DNA of 64,000 nt from Rhodobacteraceae bacterium UBA6197. Its GTDB lineage: Bacteria > Pseudomonadota > Alphaproteobacteria > Rhodobacterales > Rhodobacteraceae. Below, one piece after another: positions 62,556-64,000 of the stretch. How positions within the stretch are numbered: position 1 is the stretch's first letter; every line of letters starts with the position of its first letter. The translations under genes were made by a program, and so were the position numbers. Under the pieces are notes generated by a model. The model was given only the letters and a program-made list of their open reading frames with translations. It ran no database searches and was not told the origin of the DNA. The stretch lies in contig DISZ01000019.1 of NCBI GenBank assembly GCA_002422085.1, forward strand, positions 345,346-409,345, in the 5' to 3' direction.

Positions 62556-63610
62556 AACGGATCGAACGTGCCGGACTGGCCCTGCTGCACCGCCTTGACC
62601 CGGAAACCGCCCATGGCCTGTCGATCCGCGCCTTGCGCGCGGGGCTGGTGCCGCTGCCCGGTCCGGTCACCTCTTCGCGGCTTGCCACCCGCGTCGCCGG
62701 GCTTGCCTTGCCCAATCCGGTCGGGCTTGCCGCCGGTTTCGACAAGAACGCGACTGCGGTGGCCGCGCTGATGCGGGCGGGCTTCGGCTTTGTCGAACTG
62801 GGGGCCGCCACGCCGCGCCCGCAACCCGGCAACCCGCGCCCAAGACTGTATCGTCTGACCGAGGACCGCGCCGCCATCAATCGCTTCGGCTTCAACAATG
62901 ACGGGGTAACGGCCATCGCGGCACGGCTCGCGGCCCGACCGACCGGCATTCCCGTCGGGCTTAATCTTGGCGCCAACAAGGACAGCGCCGACCGCGCCGC
63001 CGATTTCGCCACCGTGCTGGCGATCGCCGGGCCGCATGTCGATTTCGCCACGGTCAACGTCTCGTCGCCCAACACCGAAAGGCTGCGCGACCTGCAAGGC
63101 AAAGCCGCACTGACCGCTGTGCTTGAGGGCGTGCTCGAGACGCGGGCCACCCTGCCCCACCCAATTCCGATCTTTCTCAAGATCGCACCCGACCTCAGCC
63201 CCACCGAACTCGAAGATCTGGCCGAGGCCGCCTTGACCGCCAAGATCGACGGGATCATCGCCACCAATACAACCCTCGCGCGCGACGGCCTGACCTCCGC
63301 GCACAAGGCCGAGGCGGGCGGGCTTTCCGGTACGCCCCTGTTCGAACGCTCGACACGCGTGCTGGCGCAGCTCTCGGTCCTGACCGGCGGACGCGTGCCT
63401 TTGATCGGCGTCGGCGGGATCAGCAGCGCCACCGAGGCCTATGAAAAGATCCGCGCCGGGGCCAGTGCGGTGCAACTCTACACCGCCCTCGTCTATGGCG
63501 GCCTGTCACTTGCCGGCGACATCGCCCGAGGCCTTGATGCGCTTTTGGCCCGCGACGGGTTCGGTTCGGTCGAAGAGGCGATTGCCACCGGGCGCAGCGC
63601 ATGGACCTGA
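62552..63610 (+). CDS. pyrD: Dihydroorotate dehydrogenase (quinone), class 2
   Basis: A 352-aa membrane-associated flavoprotein converting dihydroorotate to orotate with quinone as acceptor, in pyrimidine synthesis. Features: N-terminal amphipathic helix ([13 protein letters not shown]), A-A-G-F-D-K-N near residue 66, [12 protein letters not shown] near 92, catalytic Ser in N-V-S-S-P-N-T near 170, and G-V-G-G-I near 290. The usual G-T-V-T-P-R-P-Q is G-A-A-T-P-R-P-Q here. GTG start at 62552 overlaps DUF952; its stop region overlaps the next ORF by ten bases. Confidence 0.95.
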   Translation: MKRIERAGLALLHRLDPETAHGLSIRALRAGLVPLPGPVTSSRLATRVAGLALPNPVGLAAGFDKNATAVAALMRAGFGFVELGAATPRPQPGNPRPRLYRLTEDRAAINRFGFNNDGVTAIAARLAARPTGIPVGLNLGANKDSADRAADFATVLAIAGPHVDFATVNVSSPNTERLRDLQGKAALTAVLEGVLETRATLPHPIPIFLKIAPDLSPTELEDLAEAALTAKIDGIIATNTTLARDGLTSAHKAEAGGLSGTPLFERSTRVLAQLSVLTGGRVPLIGVGGISSATEAYEKIRAGASAVQLYTALVYGGLSLAGDIARGLDALLARDGFGSVEEAIATGRSAWT

Positions 63611-63939
63611 CCATCTGGCACAACCCGCGCTGCTCGACCTCGCGCAAGACGCTGGCGCTGCTGCTGGATCGGGGTTTTGCGCCAAGGATCAGGCTCTACC
63701 TTCAAGACCCGCCCGACGCGGCCGAACTTCGCGCCGCCCTTGTCGCGCTGGGGCAACCAGCCCAAACCCTGATCCGCTGGAAAGATGCGCCCGAGGGCCT
63801 GTCGCGCACCGACCCCGAAGAGACTCTGATCGCAGCCCTTGCAAAGACCCCGCAACTGATCGAACGCCCGTTCGTCCAGCGCGGCCCCCGCGCCGCCCTG
63901 GGTCGCCCGCCCGAGGCCGTGCTCGCCCTGTTTGGCTGA
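63601..63939 (+). CDS. arsC: Arsenate reductase-like (ArsC/Spx family) protein
   Basis: A 112-aa thioredoxin-fold protein with the C-S-T-S-R motif at residues 11-15 (catalytic Cys; family pattern N-P-R-C-S-x-S-R), I-R-W-K-D near residue 58, and I-E-R-P-F-V near 87, typical of glutaredoxin-dependent arsenate reductases. No arsenic efflux or ArsR gene is in view, so it could equally be a YffB-like reductase. Ten-base overlap with pyrD. Confidence 0.88.
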   Translation: MDLTIWHNPRCSTSRKTLALLLDRGFAPRIRLYLQDPPDAAELRAALVALGQPAQTLIRWKDAPEGLSRTDPEETLIAALAKTPQLIERPFVQRGPRAALGRPPEAVLALFG

Positions 63940-63944
63940 TTGCT

Positions 63945-64000
63945 TCTGTTTGGTCGAAATACTCTCGGGGGGGGGGCCGCTTTGAAAAAGCGGCGGGGGG
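63945..64000. repeat. Dispersed intergenic repeat with hairpin, copy 3 (window edge)
   Basis: TTCTGTTTGGTCGAAATACTC followed by a ten-G run and a hairpin arm (CCGCTTT-GA-AAAAGCGG). Its layout is that of the elements at 18122 and 49221. It follows arsC and is cut by the end of the window. Confidence 0.5.

Overview
The window is high-GC chromosomal DNA from a marine or soil-type alphaproteobacterium of the Rhodobacterales (Rhodobacteraceae/Paracoccaceae). The assignment rests on the gene orders rpsA-cmk-aroA and phoH-ybeY-corC-lnt-metK, an NDUFS4-type complex I subunit, several TRAP transporters, a class II (CP4-like) EPSP synthase, and a SAM/SAH riboswitch in front of metK, an RNA class known mainly from Rhodobacterales. 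No taxon below family can be supported from sequence alone.

Layout. 1-2.6 kb: five overlapping small genes that look like the distal end of a prophage (BppU-like N-terminal domain, collagen-like tail-fibre protein, LamG-like protein). They stop at the 3' end of a tRNA-Arg(TCT), a likely attachment site. 2.9-9.7 kb: housekeeping genes (GNAT, DUF2125, NDUFS4-like, uvrB), a Crp/Fnr regulator with a textbook FNR-box promoter, and an ABM monooxygenase. 9.8-14 kb: a TRAP transporter (PQM) divergent from an M19 dipeptidase. 14.2-28.3 kb: a catabolic block with an ABC importer, a MurR/RpiR regulator, an N-formylglutamate-amidohydrolase-family hydrolase, a second TRAP transporter, a glutamine-synthetase-like ligase, an aldehyde dehydrogenase, an iron-type alcohol dehydrogenase and a DadA-like oxidoreductase. 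Together they suggest gamma-glutamylation of an amino alcohol or amine followed by oxidation.

28.5-33.6 kb: polysaccharide genes (YjbH-like, YjbF-like, a tiny YjbE-like exported protein, UDP-glucose dehydrogenase). 33.6-36.8 kb: the zinc regulon znuA / zur-znuC-znuB with a perfect palindromic Zur-type box in the divergent promoter. 36.8-39.3 kb: KDGal kinase, aldose epimerase and a GbsR/MarR-type regulator. 39.4-41.1 kb: a membrane-anchored LuxR-type regulator with two exported PepSY-like proteins carrying Asp-rich tandem-repeat tails. 41.3-48.3 kb: trpB, GNAT, trpF, lapA, ihfB, rpsA, cmk, aroA, all on the minus strand. 48.4-57.4 kb: trmB, metK (with its SAM/SAH riboswitch), lnt, corC, ybeY, phoH, two related exported proteins, and miaB.

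57.5-64 kb: a conserved protein of uncertain function, a decayed Gfo/Idh/MocA oxidoreductase, a 53-aa ORF coupled to hemP, tRNA-Gly(TCC), a 5'-nucleotidase/metallophosphatase, and a DUF952-pyrD-arsC overlap group. There is no CRISPR array, rRNA or intact insertion sequence. The most interesting unresolved items are the putative gamma-glutamyl amino-alcohol pathway, the PepSY/LuxR module, and the small coupled ORF in front of hemP.
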